A DNA stretch of 64,000 nucleotides, from positions 1 to 64,000 of the forward strand of contig JAEYMI010000043.1 in the NCBI GenBank assembly GCA_023461275.1, given 5' to 3'. The position numbers and the translations under genes are program-made. This DNA is from Actinomycetes bacterium. Its GTDB lineage: Bacteria; Actinomycetota; Actinomycetes; Mycobacteriales; Mycobacteriaceae. Below, in pieces: positions 23,713-34,640 of this stretch. Below the pieces are notes generated by a model that ran no database searches, was not told the origin of the DNA, and was given only the letters and a program-made list of their open reading frames with translations. Position 1 is the first letter of the stretch. Each line of letters opens with the position of its first letter.

Positions 23713-24852
23713 ATGAGAATCATCGTGATCGGCGGAGGCGTACTCGGCACCACCCACGCATGGATGGCCACCGAACGGGGTCACCAGGTCGTTCAGATCG
23801 AACGTGAGACCCAGGCGCGCGGTGCCACGGTCCGAAACTTCGGGCTCGTCTGGGTCTCCGGACGGGCACCCTTCGAACTGCCGGCCGCGCAACGGGCCCG
23901 CGACCTGTGGGAGAAGATCGGCGCCGAGGTGCCCGGCGTCGGCTTCCGGCCATGCGGGTCGATGACCGTGGTGCGAACATCGGCCGAGCTGGCCGTCGCC
24001 GAAGCCGTGGCCGCACAACCGGATTCCGCCGAACGCGGCTTCGCCCTACTCGAGCCCGACGACGTTCGCGCGATCAACCCGGCACTGCGTGGCGCGTACC
24101 TGGCCGGACTGCACTGCACCCGCGACGGCGCCGTCGAATCGCGAGTCGCGCTACCGGCGATCCGCGCGAACATGGCAGCCCGCGGCAGCTACGAGTTCGT
24201 ATCCGGTCGCGAGGTCCGATCGGTGGCGACCTCGTCGTCGGGAGTCACGGTGACCGACGATCACGCAACCACATACTCCGGTGATGCCGTCATCCACTGT
24301 CCCGGCGCCGCGCATACCGGCCTCACGCGTGAACTGGTCGGCGACAACCTGCCGGTGCGCCGCGTCCGGTTGCAGATGATGCAAACAGCACCACTGGGCG
24401 AAGCACTGACCACTGCCATCGCCGACGGCGACTCGTTCCGCTACTACCCGGCCTTTGCCGGCAGCGCGCTGGACTCACTCAACGCCAACCAATCGCAAAC
24501 CACTACCGCTGCAACACATCACATGCAGCTTCTGTGCGTCCAACGACTCCACGGCGGGCTCACCATCGGCGACACCCACGCCTACGACGATGACGGTGCA
24601 ACCTTCGACTTCGACGTCACCGAAGAACCCTACGAACACCTGACGTCGGTGGTGCAAGGCATCCTCGGTCGCGATCTCCCGCCCATTGTGCGCCGCTGGG
24701 CCGGCGTCTACTCCCAATGCGTGGACAAGTCCGAACTCGTTTTTCGCCAACAGGTCTCACCTGGTGTCTGGGTGGTCACCGGTCCCGGCGGCCGCGGCAT
24801 GACCCTCGCACCGGCCATCGGCGAACAGACCGCCGACCTGATGAACCTCTGA
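23713..24852 (+). CDS. FAD-dependent oxidoreductase, TIGR03364-type (phosphonate-associated)
   Basis: 379 residues. Dinucleotide-binding start MRIIVIGGGVLGTTHAWMA, then RGATVRNFGLVWVSGR and a DAO-type C-terminus GVWVVTGPGGRGMTLAPAIG. The RNFGLVW segment and gene neighbours point to the TIGR03364 family, members of which oxidise aminoethylphosphonate-type amines, giving phosphonoacetaldehyde. That would feed the next gene directly. ATG 23713 starts the Rossmann motif; an ATG nine bases upstream is in frame but adds only MGS. First gene of the rightward six-gene unit, just after operator copy 2. Confidence 0.85.
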   Translation: MRIIVIGGGVLGTTHAWMATERGHQVVQIERETQARGATVRNFGLVWVSGRAPFELPAAQRARDLWEKIGAEVPGVGFRPCGSMTVVRTSAELAVAEAVAAQPDSAERGFALLEPDDVRAINPALRGAYLAGLHCTRDGAVESRVALPAIRANMAARGSYEFVSGREVRSVATSSSGVTVTDDHATTYSGDAVIHCPGAAHTGLTRELVGDNLPVRRVRLQMMQTAPLGEALTTAIADGDSFRYYPAFAGSALDSLNANQSQTTTAATHHMQLLCVQRLHGGLTIGDTHAYDDDGATFDFDVTEEPYEHLTSVVQGILGRDLPPIVRRWAGVYSQCVDKSELVFRQQVSPGVWVVTGPGGRGMTLAPAIGEQTADLMNL

Positions 24853-24908
24853 TCACACTCCCCACCTCCCCACCACCACTTCTGCATACATCCCGAAAGG
24901 CTCTCGAC

Positions 24909-25592
24909 ATGTCTGATCTACACACCCGGCTGGCCGTCCTCGACATGGCAGGCACCACCGTCGCCGACGACGGCCTGGTACTCGACGCCTTCGACGCGGC
25001 CGTTCGCGCCGCCGAGTTGCCCACCGACGGTGCGGAATTCGACCGCGCACGCCAGTACGTCATCGACACCATGGGTCAGTCGAAGATCGTCGTGTTCCGC
25101 CACCTCGTCGACGGTGACGAACACCGCGCCCAGGCCGCCAACGCCGCTTTCGAACAGGCCTACGACGCCTCCATCGCCGACGGCGGTGTGCACGCCATCG
25201 ACGGCGCCGCCGACACCATCTCCGCGCTTCGCTCTGCCGGCGCGAAGGTCGCGCTCAGTACCGGCTTCAGCGCGTCCACCCAGCAGCGCCTGCTCGACGC
25301 CCTCGGCTGGAACGACGTCGCCGACCTGGCCATCGCACCGTCGGAGACGCTGCGCGGCAGGCCATTTCCGGACATGATCCTCTCCGCGCTGATCACCTTG
25401 CAGATCGACGACGTCCGCGAGGTCGCGGTACTCGGCGACACCGCCAACGACATCCTCAGCGGAGTCCGGGCCGGCGCAGGCATCGTGGTGGGCACCCTCA
25501 CCGGCGCCCACGACGAACACACCCTGCGTGGCGCAGGCGCCACCGCCATCGTCGACGACGTCCGCGGCGTGCTCGACCTGTTCGTCAACTGA
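24909..25592 (+). CDS. Phosphonatase-like HAD hydrolase (TIGR03351 type)
   Basis: 227 residues. Haloacid-dehalogenase superfamily: nucleophile D12 in AVLDMAGTTV, a Lys at position 59 in MGQSKIVVFRHL that aligns with the Schiff-base Lys of PhnX, SAGAKVALSTGFS (motif II), and VAVLGDTANDILSGVRAG (motif III/IV). It would hydrolyse phosphonoacetaldehyde, or a related aldehyde, to acetaldehyde and phosphate. RBS GAAAGG precedes the ATG. It follows the FAD oxidoreductase by 56 bases and precedes the importer. Whether it is a true phosphonatase or acts on a hydroxylated analogue is not settled by sequence. Confidence 0.87.
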   Translation: MSDLHTRLAVLDMAGTTVADDGLVLDAFDAAVRAAELPTDGAEFDRARQYVIDTMGQSKIVVFRHLVDGDEHRAQAANAAFEQAYDASIADGGVHAIDGAADTISALRSAGAKVALSTGFSASTQQRLLDALGWNDVADLAIAPSETLRGRPFPDMILSALITLQIDDVREVAVLGDTANDILSGVRAGAGIVVGTLTGAHDEHTLRGAGATAIVDDVRGVLDLFVN

Positions 25593-25692
25593 TCCACCTC
25601 CCACATCTCCCAAACCTGCTGTGGCGCAACGGCGCGCCCCGGCCTCGTCGTAGTACCACCAACACCACCAACATCACCAAGGGGTCATCACC

Positions 25693-26739
25693 ATGCGTAT
25701 CCGATTCTCTTCTCGCCTCAAGGTCGTTGCGGCGGCCGCCGCTGTCGCGACCGTGGCACTGACCGCCGGCTGCGGCGGAACCGGGTCGTCGAGTTCCGGC
25801 GATTCCGCACTCACCGTCTACTCGGCCGACGGCCTGGGCAGCTGGTACAAAACCGAGTTCGACAAGTTCACCCAGAAGACCGGGGTCTCGGTCAACGTCG
25901 TCGAGGCGGGTTCGGGTGAAGTGGTCTCGCGTGTCCAGAAAGAGCAGTCCAACCCGCAGGCCGATCTGCTGGTCACGCTGCCCCCGTTCATCCAGAAGGC
26001 CGACGCCGACGGACTCCTCGCCGACAGCGGCGTGAGCACCGCAAACATCAAGGACGGCAACGCATCCGCCGACGGCAAGTACATCGCCATCGTCGACAAC
26101 TACTTGTCGTTCATCCGCAACCCGAGCGCCCAACCGGCACCGGCAACCTGGAACGATCTCCTCGACCCGCGCTTCAAGGGCAAGATCCAGTATTCGACGC
26201 CCGGCCAGGCCGGCGACGGCACCGCGGTCCTGCTGCTGCTGCAGCACCTGATGGGACCGGCGCAGGCGCTGGATTACCTGACCAAGTTGCAGGTCAACAA
26301 CGTTGGACCGTCGAGTTCCACCGGCAAGTTGCAGCCCAAGGTGAGCAACGGCGAACTGCTCGTCGCCAACGGCGACGTCCAGATGAACCTGGCGTCCATC
26401 CGCGACGACGGCTCCAAGTTCGATCTGTTCTTCCCGGCCATGCCCGACGGATCACGCACCACCGTCGCACTGCCGTACTTCGCCGGCGTCACCAAGGGCG
26501 CACCGCATGCCGACAACGCCAAGAAGCTGCTGGAGTTCCTGACGTCGAAGGATACCCAGGAAACCGTGGGCAGCGGCGCGCTCGGTGTCTCGGTCCGCGA
26601 CGACGTTCCCGCCCCGACCACCCAGCCCAATCCGGCGGCAACCATGGCCGGGGTGACGGTCTGGCGTCCGGACTGGAACGCGGTGCTCACCTCGCTCGAC
26701 GCCGATGTCGCCGCATATCAGAAGGCCACGGGCAGCTGA
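25693..26739 (+). CDS. phnS: ABC transporter substrate-binding lipoprotein, 2-aminoethylphosphonate type
   Basis: 348 residues. Lipoprotein signal with lipobox LTAGC, then a Ser/Gly linker and a type-2 periplasmic-binding fold of the Fe3+/thiamine/AEP-binding group (LTVYSADGLGSWYKTEFDKF, WNDLLDPRFKGKIQYSTPGQ, AGDGTAVLLLLQHLMGP). The DPRFKGKIQYSTPGQAGDGTA region is what AEP-binding PhnS proteins share. It captures phosphonate outside the membrane for the following ATPase and permeases. The 100-base gap before it is richer in ACCAACACC repeats but has no clear regulatory element. Confidence 0.85.
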   Translation: MRIRFSSRLKVVAAAAAVATVALTAGCGGTGSSSSGDSALTVYSADGLGSWYKTEFDKFTQKTGVSVNVVEAGSGEVVSRVQKEQSNPQADLLVTLPPFIQKADADGLLADSGVSTANIKDGNASADGKYIAIVDNYLSFIRNPSAQPAPATWNDLLDPRFKGKIQYSTPGQAGDGTAVLLLLQHLMGPAQALDYLTKLQVNNVGPSSSTGKLQPKVSNGELLVANGDVQMNLASIRDDGSKFDLFFPAMPDGSRTTVALPYFAGVTKGAPHADNAKKLLEFLTSKDTQETVGSGALGVSVRDDVPAPTTQPNPAATMAGVTVWRPDWNAVLTSLDADVAAYQKATGS

Positions 26740-26740
26740 C

Positions 26741-27940
26741 ATGGCACGCATCGGCGACAAGCGAACCAGTACCACGCAGACCGGCGCCACCCAGACCGCT
26801 GCGGGCGCACCCGAACAACCGACCATCGCCTTCGACCGGGTGACCGTCACCTATGGGCGCGGCAAGAACACCACCGACGCACTCGTGGACTTCACACTGC
26901 GCGCCGAGCGGGGCGAGACCATCGCGCTGCTCGGCCCCAGCGGGTCGGGCAAGTCGACGGCGCTCAAGGCGCTGGCCGGCTTCGTCCACCCGACGTCGGG
27001 CCGGGTCCGGTTGTCGGGCAACGACATCACCGACCTGCCGCCTGCTCGTCGCGGCATCGGCGTGGTGGTGCAGTCCTACGCGCTGTTCCCGCACATGAAA
27101 GTCTGGGACAACGTCGCCTTCGGCTTGAAGGCCCGACGAATGTCCAAGGCCGACATCGCCGATCGCGTCACCGACGCGCTCGCGATGGTCAGCATGTCCG
27201 ACTATGCCAAGCGTCTGCCGCGTGAACTGTCCGGCGGACAGCAGCAGCGGGTGGCGATCGCGCGGGCACTGGCCATCCGGCCGGACGTGCTCCTGCTCGA
27301 CGAACCGCTGGCCGCACTCGATGCGGCGCTACGCAATTCGATGGTCGGCGAACTACAGCGACTGCGAGATGCACTGCCCGACACCACGATGCTGTATGTG
27401 ACGCACGACCAGACCGAGGCGCTGGCACTGGCCGATCGGGTCGGTGTGATGCGTGACGCGCGTCTGGTCGACATCGGCACCGCGGAGGAACTGTGGTCGC
27501 GTCCGCCGAGCAGTTTCACCGCACAGTTCCTGGGCGGCGCCAACCTGGTGCCATGCCGGGTGGGGCGTGTCTCGGCTGGTGTCGCACTGGTGGAGGTCGG
27601 CGAGAAGATGTTCTCGGTGAACGCCCCTGCGCCGGTGGACCGGTGGGCACCGGGGGTGGCCGCGCAGATCTGTGTGCGGCCACACGATGTCGAGGTGACC
27701 TCCGCGGGCGCCCACGGTTCCCTGCGGGCGCGGGTCACTTCGTCGGTGTGGCGGGGCGCGTCGACGCGGGTCACCCTGGCCGTCGACGGCCTGCCCGATC
27801 AGCTCGTCGACGCCGATGTCACCGGTCGTGCCGACCATCGTGTCGATTCCGTCGTCGGAGTGCGCTTTCCCGATCCGGTCGGTGTCCTCGTCGAAGCCGG
27901 TCCGGTGTCTGCGACATCGTCGGCAACGGGTCGGTCATGA
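26741..27940 (+). CDS. phnT: ABC transporter ATP-binding protein of the phosphonate importer
   Basis: 399 residues. Walker A GPSGSGKST, Q-loop VVQSYALFPH, signature LSGGQQQRVAIARAL, Walker B VLLLDEPLAALD, switch His in YVTHDQTEALAL; then a TOBE-type C-terminal domain with IWPHD-like CVRPHDVEV. It hydrolyses ATP in the cytoplasm to drive uptake. ATG 26741 lies one base after the stop of the binding-protein gene, and its own TGA overlaps the permease ATG (ATGA). Confidence 0.9.
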   Translation: MARIGDKRTSTTQTGATQTAAGAPEQPTIAFDRVTVTYGRGKNTTDALVDFTLRAERGETIALLGPSGSGKSTALKALAGFVHPTSGRVRLSGNDITDLPPARRGIGVVVQSYALFPHMKVWDNVAFGLKARRMSKADIADRVTDALAMVSMSDYAKRLPRELSGGQQQRVAIARALAIRPDVLLLDEPLAALDAALRNSMVGELQRLRDALPDTTMLYVTHDQTEALALADRVGVMRDARLVDIGTAEELWSRPPSSFTAQFLGGANLVPCRVGRVSAGVALVEVGEKMFSVNAPAPVDRWAPGVAAQICVRPHDVEVTSAGAHGSLRARVTSSVWRGASTRVTLAVDGLPDQLVDADVTGRADHRVDSVVGVRFPDPVGVLVEAGPVSATSSATGRS

Positions 27941-28827
27941 CCGCCGCGGGGGTGTTGGTCCCCAACGCATCCGACGCATCGCCGGAACCTCCGATTCGAC
28001 GGCGTCTCGCTCTGGGGCCGATCGGCTGGGTGTTGCCACCGTTGATCGTGGTGGCCCTGATCGCGGTCTATCCGCTGGTTCGCGTGCTCACCAGTTCAGT
28101 TCAGGGAACGGGCCAAAGCACCTGGGGCGCGGTACTTTCCAGCGAGATCTTCCGTACCTCGCTGGTGACCACCGCGCAGATCGCGGTGACCGCGACGCTC
28201 GGATGTCTGATCCTCGGAACGTTCATCGCGGTGGTCCTCGCCTTCGTCCCGTTCCCGGGATCGGGAATCGTGGCACGCATGATCGATACGATCCTGGCGC
28301 TGCCGTCGTTCCTGATCACGCTGGCGTTCACATTTCTGTACGGCACCGCCGGAGCGGTCAATGCGCTGATCGCGGAGGTCACCGGCACCCGGCCGCTGAA
28401 CTTCCTGGCCACTCCGTGGGGCGTCATCGCGGCAGAGATCACCTTCTTCACGCCGTTCGTGGTGCGGCCGTTGCTCGCGGCGTTCGCGATGCTGTCGGTC
28501 GACCAGCTCAATGTGGCTGCGAGCCTTGGTGCTTCACCGTGGCGGGTGTTGCGGTCGGTGATCATGCCCGAGGCGTGGCCGGCGCTGATGGCCGGCGGCA
28601 GCCTGGTGCTGCTGTTGACGCTCAACGAGTTCGGCATCGTGTTGTTCACCGGCGCCAAGGATGTCACCACGCTGCCGGTATTGATCTATACGCGCGGGAT
28701 CGTCACCTTCGATCTGCCGGGGGCCGCGGTCATCGCCACGGTTCAGGTCGCTCTGTCGCTAGCCCTCTATGGCGCCTATCGCCTGATCTTCGCGAAGGTC
28801 GTCGGCAACCGGAAGGGAGAACAGTAG
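27937..28827 (+). CDS. phnU: ABC transporter permease of the phosphonate importer, first subunit
   Basis: 296 residues. About six membrane segments (WVLPPLIVVALIAVYPLVRV, LVTTAQIAVTATLGCLILGT, ALPSFLITLAFTFLYG, ITFFTPFVVRPLLAAFAM, VLLLTLNEFGIVLF, VIATVQVALSLALYGAYRLI) and the EAA coupling loop VAASLGASPWRVLRSVIMPE. The start overlaps the ATPase stop by four bases. Confidence 0.87.
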   Translation: MTAAGVLVPNASDASPEPPIRRRLALGPIGWVLPPLIVVALIAVYPLVRVLTSSVQGTGQSTWGAVLSSEIFRTSLVTTAQIAVTATLGCLILGTFIAVVLAFVPFPGSGIVARMIDTILALPSFLITLAFTFLYGTAGAVNALIAEVTGTRPLNFLATPWGVIAAEITFFTPFVVRPLLAAFAMLSVDQLNVAASLGASPWRVLRSVIMPEAWPALMAGGSLVLLLTLNEFGIVLFTGAKDVTTLPVLIYTRGIVTFDLPGAAVIATVQVALSLALYGAYRLIFAKVVGNRKGEQ

Positions 28828-29625
28828 ATGTTGTTCTGGACCAGGCAAAGTCGTCTGATCACGCAGGCGGTGTTCGGCCTCGTGGTGCTCGTGGTGTTTG
28901 TCGCACCGATCGCGACCGTTGTGCTGGCGGCGTTCGCCGGCGCGTGGACCGGTCCGTTGCCGTCGAATCTGCGTTTCGGTCACTTCGATGAGGCATTGGC
29001 CGGCGACAACGTCGCGTCGCTGGCGGTCAGCCTGCAGACGGCGTTCATCGCCGGTGCGGCCGCACTCATCTTGGGCACCTGGGCTGCGATCGCGGCGCGG
29101 GACACGTCCGGGCCGGTTCGACGCATCGTCGATGGCATGTTCCACCTGCCGATCGCGTTGCCGTCGGTGGTCATCGGTCTGGGTTTGTTGATCAGTTTCA
29201 ACTCCCGGCCGCTGCTGCTCGGCGGCACCAAGTGGATCGTGATCATCGCGCACACGGTGTTGGTGCTGGCGTTCGCCTTCAGTGCGGTCTCGGCTGCATT
29301 GGAACGCCTCGACCCGGCCTATCAGCAGGCGGCGGAATCGCTCGGCGCCAGCAGGTTTCGAGTGCTCACCCGGGTGACCCTGCCATTGCTGCTACCCGCA
29401 CTCGGTGCGGCCGCCGGCCTTGCCGTCGCGTTGTCGATGGGTGAGCTGGGTGCCACCGTCATGGTGTATCCGGCCACGTGGAAAACGTTGCCGGTGACCA
29501 TCTTCGGACTCTCCGACCGCGGGCAGGTGTTCTCCGCCGCCGCCTGCACCACCATCCTGTTGCTCACCACCCTGGTGGCACTGGTCGGATTGGGCAGTAT
29601 CCGGTCGCGGGCGTCGGCGCGATAG
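28828..29625 (+). CDS. phnV: ABC transporter permease of the phosphonate importer, second subunit
   Basis: 265 residues, six predicted membrane spans and an EAA loop AAESLGASRFRVLTRVTLPL. The ATG follows the preceding TAG directly. It ends the rightward phosphonate unit, 29 bases before a two-part terminator hairpin. Confidence 0.87.
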   Translation: MLFWTRQSRLITQAVFGLVVLVVFVAPIATVVLAAFAGAWTGPLPSNLRFGHFDEALAGDNVASLAVSLQTAFIAGAAALILGTWAAIAARDTSGPVRRIVDGMFHLPIALPSVVIGLGLLISFNSRPLLLGGTKWIVIIAHTVLVLAFAFSAVSAALERLDPAYQQAAESLGASRFRVLTRVTLPLLLPALGAAAGLAVALSMGELGATVMVYPATWKTLPVTIFGLSDRGQVFSAAACTTILLLTTLVALVGLGSIRSRASAR

Positions 29626-29654
29626 GTCGACGCGCTCGTCACCACGGTCATCAG

Positions 29655-29700
29655 CAGCCCGGAGATTGTCTGATCGGACAACCTCCGGGCTGTACGTTTT
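29655..29700 (+). terminator. Terminator of the phosphonate operon
   Basis: A 10-bp stem CAGCCCGGAG/CTCCGGGCTG encloses a 5-bp stem TTGTC/GACAA and is followed by TACGTTTT. Confidence 0.8.
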
Positions 29701-29747
29701 GCCGATCGGCCATGTTCTGTGCTCGTTGGCGCTGGTCAACTGATGGC

Positions 29748-31385
<1,638 letters not shown>

Positions 31386-31397
31386 GGAGCAGGAACG

Positions 31398-32348
31398 ATG
31401 AGCACGGTATTCGACACGCTCTTGCGGCCGGCGATCACCGCGGCGTCGCGCAACCAGCGGATCAAGGAGAGCGCGCAGCGCCTCAGTGTCACCGAGCGTG
31501 TCGTCGACCGGTTTGTGGCCGGCGAGACCGATCATGATGCGCTGGAGGCGATCCGGACCGAGTTGGCGGCCGGGCTGTCGGTGACCGTCGATTACCTCGG
31601 CGAGGACACCACCGACGAATCGCAGGCGACCGACACCGTCGAGGCTTATCTGACTCTGCTGCAAGGGATGTCCCCGTTGGGAGCGCGGCCCGGGCAGCTC
31701 GAGGTGTCCTTGAAGCTGACCGCGTTGGGGCAGTCGCTGCCGCGGCACGGGCGCAAGATCGCCGAGGAGAATGCGCGCACGATCTGTGCGGCGGCAAGGT
31801 CGGCCGGGGCACTGGTCACCATTGACGCCGAAGACCACACCACCGTCGACGAACGTCTCGACATCGTCCGCACACTGCGCGCCGACTTCGGGGATCTGGG
31901 CACCGTGCTGCAGGCCTACCTTCGACGCACCGAGGACGACTGCCGCGACCTGTCGGGTCCGGGTTCACGAATCCGGCTGTGCAAGGGCGCTTATGCCGAG
32001 CCGGCGTCGGTGGCCTACCCGGATCGCGCTCAGGTCGACGAGGCGTACCTGCGCTGCCTGCGCATCCTGATGAAGGGCGACGGCTACCCGATGGTCGCCA
32101 GTCACGATCCGACGATCATCGATGCCGCCGGCATCATCGCCACCGAATGCGGCCGTGATTCGAATTCGTGGGAGCATCAGATGCTCTACGGCATCCGCAC
32201 CGACGAACAGCAACGTCTGGCGCACAACGGTTCTCAGGTCCGCGTCTATCTGCCGTATGGCCAGGAGTGGTACGGCTACTTCGTTCGACGCCTGGCCGAG
32301 CGCCCCGCGAACCTGACGTTCTTCCTTCGCGCCTTGACCACTCGCTGA
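31398..32348 (+). CDS. putB: Proline dehydrogenase (FAD)
   Basis: 316 residues, monofunctional. TIM-barrel signatures: LEVSLKLTALGQSLP, LVTIDAEDHTTVDERL, VLQAYLRRTEDDCRDL, RIRLCKGAYAEPASVAY, MVASHDPTIIDAA, and WEHQMLYGIRTDEQQRLA with VRVYLPYGQEWYGYFVRRLAERPAN split around the C-terminus. It oxidises proline to pyrroline-5-carboxylate at the membrane face. RBS GAGGAG (in gaggagcaggaacg) precedes the ATG. Downstream lies a dispersed repeat at 32374. Confidence 0.95.
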   Translation: MSTVFDTLLRPAITAASRNQRIKESAQRLSVTERVVDRFVAGETDHDALEAIRTELAAGLSVTVDYLGEDTTDESQATDTVEAYLTLLQGMSPLGARPGQLEVSLKLTALGQSLPRHGRKIAEENARTICAAARSAGALVTIDAEDHTTVDERLDIVRTLRADFGDLGTVLQAYLRRTEDDCRDLSGPGSRIRLCKGAYAEPASVAYPDRAQVDEAYLRCLRILMKGDGYPMVASHDPTIIDAAGIIATECGRDSNSWEHQMLYGIRTDEQQRLAHNGSQVRVYLPYGQEWYGYFVRRLAERPANLTFFLRALTTR

Positions 32349-32373
32349 CCCCTACTCCAACGCCCCACACGCC

Positions 32374-32417
32374 GATCGAGTAGCCACCGAGCGAAGCGAG
32401 GCGGCGTATCGAGATCA
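32374..32417 (+). repeat. Dispersed 44-bp repeat, copy 1
   Basis: Starts GATCGAGTAGCCACCGAGCG and ends GCGTATCGAGATCA. All but one base is identical to 54227-54270. It sits between putB and the response regulator gene, again at the 3' end of a transcription unit. Confidence 0.8.
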
Positions 32418-32434
32418 CCTGCAGCCACCACATA

Positions 32435-32460
32435 CTCAGCGCCTTCTCAGCAGCGGTAAG
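32435..32460 (+). promoter_or_regulatory. CTCAG direct repeats upstream of the response regulator
   Basis: CTCAG at 32435 and again at 32446 (11 bases apart), with GTAAG one turn further on. OmpR-type regulators bind tandem half-sites one helical turn apart. The same element occurs before efeB, the PAP2 gene and the DtxR gene, so this is a candidate autoregulatory site. Confidence 0.5.
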
Positions 32461-32517
32461 GGACGATGGACCAACCGTGGATACCGCGTGTATCCCAAGC
32501 GAGGGTGGTGAGTTTCC

Positions 32518-33198
32518 GTGCGCATTCTGGTGGTCGACGACGATCGCAACGTTGCCGAGACCGTACGACGGATGATGGTGGCCGAAGGTTGGGTTGTCGA
32601 CGTCGTCCATGATGGCGAGCAGGGCCTGGAGAAGGCGGTCAGCGAACGCTTCGACGTGATCGTGCTCGACATCATGATGCCGGGCCAGAACGGATATGAG
32701 GTAGTCCGTTCACTGCGCAAGGCGAATGTGTGGACACCGGTGTTGATGTTGACAGCCAAAGATGGCGAGTACGACCAGGCCGACGCATTCGACTTCGGGG
32801 CCGACGACTACCTCACCAAACCGTTCTCCTTCGTCGTCCTCATCGCGCGGATGCGGGCTTTGGCGCGCCGCGGCGCGCCGGAGCGACCGGCGGTGCTGCA
32901 TGCCGGTAGCTTGTCGCTCGATCCCGCCGCTCACACCGCACGTCGTGGCGACACCGAATTGACACTCACACCAAAAGAATTCAGCGTGCTCGAGTTTCTG
33001 ATGCGGCACAAGGGTGCGGTGGTGACCAAAACCGAAATCCTCGACTCTGTGTGGGACGTGAATTATCGCGGCGACGAGAACGTCGTCGAAGTCTATGTGA
33101 GCTACCTACGTCGTCGGATCGATACACCGTTCGGCTGCAAGGGAATTCAGACAGTACGCGGTGTGGGATATCGACTTGCCGCAGACGGCGGTGGCTGA
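32518..33198 (+). CDS. OmpR-family response regulator
   Basis: 226 residues. Receiver domain with MRILVVDDDRN acidic pocket, phospho-acceptor Asp in VIVLDIMMPG, TAKD and the Lys in DYLTKPFSF; then a winged-helix effector domain (LTPKEFSVLEFLMRHKGAVV, ENVVEVYVSYLRRRID, IQTVRGVGYRL). It starts with GTG. Its 3' end overlaps the convergent kinase gene by 52 bases. With the CTCAG repeats before it and before the efe and DtxR genes it probably regulates the adjacent metal island. Confidence 0.92.
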   Translation: MRILVVDDDRNVAETVRRMMVAEGWVVDVVHDGEQGLEKAVSERFDVIVLDIMMPGQNGYEVVRSLRKANVWTPVLMLTAKDGEYDQADAFDFGADDYLTKPFSFVVLIARMRALARRGAPERPAVLHAGSLSLDPAAHTARRGDTELTLTPKEFSVLEFLMRHKGAVVTKTEILDSVWDVNYRGDENVVEVYVSYLRRRIDTPFGCKGIQTVRGVGYRLAADGGG

Positions 33199-34562
33199 TC
33201 ATCCGGCTGTCGCAGAGGTAATTCGAATCCGACGGCTGCGCCACCATGACCGGAGTCCCTGATGACGACCCGTCCATGGTGGGCCCTTACGATCTCCGAC
33301 ACGATGGACAGCCCCAGACCGGATCCTCCTGAGCTGCGTTGCCGTGAAGTATCGAGCCGTACGAATCGCTCTGTGACGCGGGGTTTGTCGTCGTCCGGGA
33401 TACCCGGGCCGTCGTCGGCGACCATCACGGACACCGTCGCTGTTCTCGGATCGGTGTGCATGGTGACCACCAGCCGACCGGTCGCGTGTCTGCATGCGTT
33501 GTCGACGATGTTTCGTAGTACACGCGCGAGCTTTTCGGCATCACCGTCGATACGGGTGGCCACGATGTGGGCATCAACGTGAAGCGACGTCACGGCGTCG
33601 AGGCGGATGAGCTCGGCGCTGACCACTTCATCGAGATCAACATCGCCTATTCGCAGCGGGACACCGCTCTCGTCGGCCCGCGCGAGAAGCAGTAGGTCTG
33701 CGACCATCTGTTTGAGTCGCAAGGCGTCGGGCAGCATGACTGACTCGATGGTGTCCGGGTCCAGCGGCTGACGCTTGGCGTTCGCGAGGTCGAGCAGACC
33801 TATGAGAGTGGTCAGCGGACTGTTCAGTTCATGGGAGGCATCGTTGACGAACTGCAGTTGCTGTAGTCGTGCGGCGTCGATGCGTTCAAGCATGTCGTTC
33901 ATGGTCGTGGCGAGCGCCGAGATCTCGTCCCCGGTTGCCGGCACCGGTACTCGCTGAGTGAGGTCGCCGCCGCTGATCTGTTCGACTCTGGCCCGGATGT
34001 CGTCCACCGGGCGCAGCGCTCGCCCGACGAATACGTAAGTGAGCCCGGCCATGGCCGCGACGATGACGGGAAACACGATGGAGCACAGAATTCCCAGGGC
34101 CACCACGGTCGCGTTGATCGGAGCCTCCTGGGCACCGACCTGAATCGTCAGCGTGCCGTCGGGAGTACTGACTCCGTACGCGGTGGCCTGGAACTCCTCG
34201 TCGGAATCAGTGGCGCGAGCTCCATGGATGACGAGCCTCTGATCTGGAGCCACCGGCGGCGACATCGGCCGCGAAAAGACAGGGTTGTTGGTCAGGAGGA
34301 GTTTTCCCGAGGCGTCGGTGATCTGGATGGCCGCCACATTCTGTCCGGTGGAAAGCAAGGACTGATCGATCGCGCCAAGACCGTAGGTGGCGATGGCGCC
34401 GGCAATCTGTTGTGCCCGGGCGAATGTCGCCGCATCGGCGCTGCGAAGCAGCACGTGGTGCAGCGCCTGGACCATCACCATCGCGGCGATCCCCAGTGCG
34501 ACGGTGACCAATGCTGTCGCGACCAGGGTCAACCGCATTCGGACCGGACGCACCCAGCTCAT
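33147..34562 (-). CDS. Sensor histidine kinase
   Basis: About 471 residues. Two membrane spans (LVATALVTVALGIAAMVMV near the start; ALGILCSIVFPVIVAAMAGL after a roughly 110-residue extracytoplasmic sensor), HAMP (LRPVDDIRARVEQISGGDLT), DHp helix with FVNDASHELNSPLTTLIGLL, where the usual Arg-Thr after HEL is Asn-Ser, N box VLRNIVDNACRHA, and G boxes VADDGPGIPDD and SSGGSGLGLSIV. ATG 34562 was preferred; an in-frame GTG exists at 34598. Unusually it faces its probable partner tail to tail. It is divergent from efeB. Signal unknown. Confidence 0.88.
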   Translation of the reverse strand: MSWVRPVRMRLTLVATALVTVALGIAAMVMVQALHHVLLRSADAATFARAQQIAGAIATYGLGAIDQSLLSTGQNVAAIQITDASGKLLLTNNPVFSRPMSPPVAPDQRLVIHGARATDSDEEFQATAYGVSTPDGTLTIQVGAQEAPINATVVALGILCSIVFPVIVAAMAGLTYVFVGRALRPVDDIRARVEQISGGDLTQRVPVPATGDEISALATTMNDMLERIDAARLQQLQFVNDASHELNSPLTTLIGLLDLANAKRQPLDPDTIESVMLPDALRLKQMVADLLLLARADESGVPLRIGDVDLDEVVSAELIRLDAVTSLHVDAHIVATRIDGDAEKLARVLRNIVDNACRHATGRLVVTMHTDPRTATVSVMVADDGPGIPDDDKPRVTERFVRLDTSRQRSSGGSGLGLSIVSEIVRAHHGRVVIRDSGHGGAAVGFELPLRQPDDQPPPSAASRYPTPRTV

Positions 34563-34640
34563 CACACTCCGGTAAGCGGCGACCGCACGAAGGTACACAC
34601 AGCGAGCCTAGAGCGTGCCGACGCGTAACCTCGTTGGCTA

